Of a stretch of 52,014 bases of DNA, positions 50,501-52,014 are shown piece by piece; position 1 is the first letter of the stretch; each line of letters opens with the position of its first letter. Source of the stretch: Lachnospiraceae bacterium (GTDB taxonomy: Bacteria > Bacillota > Clostridia > Lachnospirales > Lachnospiraceae); contig JAILQQ010000062.1 of the NCBI GenBank assembly GCA_024698885.1, positions 1 to 52,014 of the forward strand, read 5' to 3'. The position numbers and the translations under genes were made by a program. The notes under the pieces were generated by a model. It saw only the letters and a program-made list of their open reading frames with translations, was not told the origin of the DNA and ran no database searches.

Positions 50501-51733
50501 ATGAACGATATTCTAAAGACAATATTGATAGTGGTAACAGCTTCCTGCACAGGCCTTTTGCTTCTCTGTATGGTCTATCTCATTCCAAATCGTGCGGTAA
50601 GCCAAACGAGGGATGAGCTGTTTGATATTATGGAGGAAGAAACCCCGGGATTTAAGGATACCAGGTTTTTTACGTATGCTTATGGCTCTAAGAATATGCC
50701 GGATAGTTTCATTTACAGACTGGCCGCAGAGGATCAGAGCAAACCGCTTTTATACAGGGTCGTGGGCGGACCGGATGAGGGAGATAACAGGTATTGGGAT
50801 GGTTTCATGGTACTCGTGATACCGTTAATGACATTTCTTTCATGGGGGCAGATAAGATTTCTGTTTACTCTTGTCACGGTAATACTTATATGGTATATCC
50901 TCGTATTCTCCAGAGACAGGCTGCCCTGGTATTATTCTTTTTCTTTTGCCGTGGGTCTTTTGTTCATCAACATGCACGTGAATTTCTACAGTATTATGCT
51001 GGACATGATATTCCTTGTGTCGTTCGGATTTATGATATATATCCTGAAGACATATACCGTGGAAACCGATCCGAAGAAGCTGTTCTATGTGTTCCTTATT
51101 GATGGTATCCTTACTACCTATCTGGACAGGTATACAGCATCACTGCTGTCATTGGAGCTCCCTTTGTTTATCATAGTCATGATCAATATTTATGAGGATG
51201 GCGCTGCTTCGATCAGGAGGAACTGGAAGAATATTCTTTTTGCCGTCAGCGGATGGGGAATAGGCTTTTCTTTCTTCTGGCTGAATAAGTGGATAATTGC
51301 CAGTGGTGTTCTTGGGAAAAATGTTTTATCTTCAGCCGCCCATCAGGCCCGCGGCCGGGCTATGACAAACGCGAGCGAAATGCTGGGGGAGGAGGTTGAG
51401 AATGTCGGAGGAAGATGGTTCACGATCGCCAAGAACATATCTTCCCTGCTCCCTACGCATGGCGAGCATATCATTTCCTTATTGCTGATCGTAGCGGGGT
51501 GCCTTCTGGTCATGGCTATCCTGTTTGCCAAAAGAAAGGGGAGGCTGAGCGAGCCGGTGAAATACCTTCCTTTACTTGCTTTGATGCTGATGCCGTATGT
51601 TTATTATTTTATCCTGAGTGATCTGAATCAGGTGCATGCCACATTCTTCATGTATCGTATGCAGCTGCCCGTGATAATGGGGGTTTTCATGTTATACTTC
51701 GACGGATTAACGAAAGCCGGGAATGAGCAGTGA
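50501..51733 (+). CDS. Polytopic membrane protein of unknown function
   Basis: A 410-residue protein with about nine hydrophobic segments. The first (about 5-28) is followed by an extracytoplasmic stretch (about 30-100), and conserved-looking charged spots include NRYWDG and TTYLDRYTASLL. The layout resembles GT-C-type or other integral transferases, but no motif is certain. AGAGGAAAGG precedes the ATG. A -10-like TATAAT lies at 50476-50481 without a clear -35. Confidence 0.6.
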   Translation: MNDILKTILIVVTASCTGLLLLCMVYLIPNRAVSQTRDELFDIMEEETPGFKDTRFFTYAYGSKNMPDSFIYRLAAEDQSKPLLYRVVGGPDEGDNRYWDGFMVLVIPLMTFLSWGQIRFLFTLVTVILIWYILVFSRDRLPWYYSFSFAVGLLFINMHVNFYSIMLDMIFLVSFGFMIYILKTYTVETDPKKLFYVFLIDGILTTYLDRYTASLLSLELPLFIIVMINIYEDGAASIRRNWKNILFAVSGWGIGFSFFWLNKWIIASGVLGKNVLSSAAHQARGRAMTNASEMLGEEVENVGGRWFTIAKNISSLLPTHGEHIISLLLIVAGCLLVMAILFAKRKGRLSEPVKYLPLLALMLMPYVYYFILSDLNQVHATFFMYRMQLPVIMGVFMLYFDGLTKAGNEQ

Positions 51734-51790
51734 CATGGAGATGTATAACAGAAGTAGCAAAAAAGCAACTGATGATTTATTGAGATAGTA

Positions 51791-51817
51791 TCCGCTTATC
51801 TGTACACTGATAGCGGA
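51791..51817 (+). repeat. Inverted repeat overlapping the XRE ribosome binding site
   Basis: TCCGCTTATC (51791-51800) pairs with GATAGCGGA (51809-51817) with one bulge. The right arm runs into GGAGGTG, the ribosome binding site of the next gene. It could be an autoregulatory operator or a translation-control hairpin. Confidence 0.4.
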
Positions 51818-51827
51818 GGTGATGAAA

Positions 51828-52014
51828 ATGATCTTTTCAGAAAAACTGCAGATACTCAGAAAGAATAAAGGACATACGCAGGAGGCGCTTGCGGATAAGC
51901 TGGGAGTTTCGAGGCAGGCTGTGGCAAAATGGGAATCCGGACAGATTTACCCGGATATTTCAAATCTTATTCAGCTGAGTGAGCTTATGAGCGTCAGTGT
52001 TGACTATCTGGTTA
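51828..52014 (+). CDS. XRE-family helix-turn-helix regulator (cut by window end)
   Basis: The first 62 residues of a Cro/C1-type regulator: FSEKLQILRKNKGHTQEALADKLGVSRQAVAKWESGQIYPDISNLIQLSELMSVSVDYLV. The helix-turn-helix and the WESGQ.YPDI block are typical. ATG 51828 is 7 bases after GGAGGTG; an in-frame ATG at 51822 is too close to it. The C-terminal domain is outside the window. Confidence 0.93.
   Translation, partial: MIFSEKLQILRKNKGHTQEALADKLGVSRQAVAKWESGQIYPDISNLIQLSELMSVSVDYLV

Noticed and set aside
1-52014. CRISPR array, insertion sequence, prophage, tRNA or rRNA
   Set aside because: No regularly spaced repeats, transposase or integrase frames, terminal inverted repeats, or cloverleaf-like or rRNA sequence were recognised on either strand.

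Overview
The window reads as chromosome from a Gram-positive, low-to-mid-GC Firmicute of the class Clostridia, most likely Lachnospiraceae. The reasons are the S10-spc-alpha gene order, the KOW-protein gene between map and infA, the EcfA1-EcfA2-EcfT-TruA-L13-S9 tail after L17, zinc-type S14 and L36, strong AGGAGG ribosome binding sites, several TTG starts, and many lipoproteins and Clostridia-type membrane proteins. The family-level assignment is inference. I see no insertion sequence, prophage, CRISPR array, tRNA or rRNA.

Layout. (1) 1-6794, plus strand: the tail of an upstream gene, glmS, a ClpX-like AAA+ ATPase with a poly-Asn N-terminus, an MBOAT acyltransferase, its SGNH-like partner and a CPBP membrane protease. 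They are tightly spaced or overlapping and look like one envelope-related operon. (2) 6781-11888, minus strand: an HAD phosphatase, a fusion of a flippase-like membrane domain with an APH-type kinase, a nucleotidyltransferase and two RimK-like ATP-grasp enzymes. This has the logic of a small-molecule activation and ligation pathway and is the best candidate here for an undescribed system. (3) 12075-15776: two small membrane proteins (DUF4190-like and DUF2752-like), an RlmI-like methyltransferase on the minus strand, and a PutP-like sodium/solute symporter.

(4) 15826-32118: the ribosomal supercluster rpsJ to rplQ, with secY, adk, map, a KOW protein, infA and rpoA inside. It has its own promoter, which overlaps the putP terminator, a leader of about 250 nt and a probable internal promoter before rpmJ. 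A terminator closes it. It is followed by the ECF vitamin-transporter energising module and truA, then by rplM-rpsI under a near-perfect sigma-A promoter with a leader.

(5) 36657-52014, accessory: a NitT/TauT-type importer made of one lipoprotein and a permease-ATPase fusion, with an unrecognised protein overlapping its end; a 1088-residue MscS channel with two large predicted extracytoplasmic domains; a YqhD/BdhA-type alcohol dehydrogenase; a DNA-deoxyinosine glycosylase with a probably leaderless message; a low-molecular-weight phosphatase; a thioredoxin-fold lipoprotein behind an array of repeated operator-like sites; an alpha/beta-hydrolase lipoprotein; a VOC protein; a cysteine-rich membrane protein; a cytidine deaminase; a large membrane protein; and the start of an XRE regulator cut by the window end.

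All functions are from motif and family recognition by eye. Promoters, terminators and hairpins were read from the sequence without folding or scoring software.
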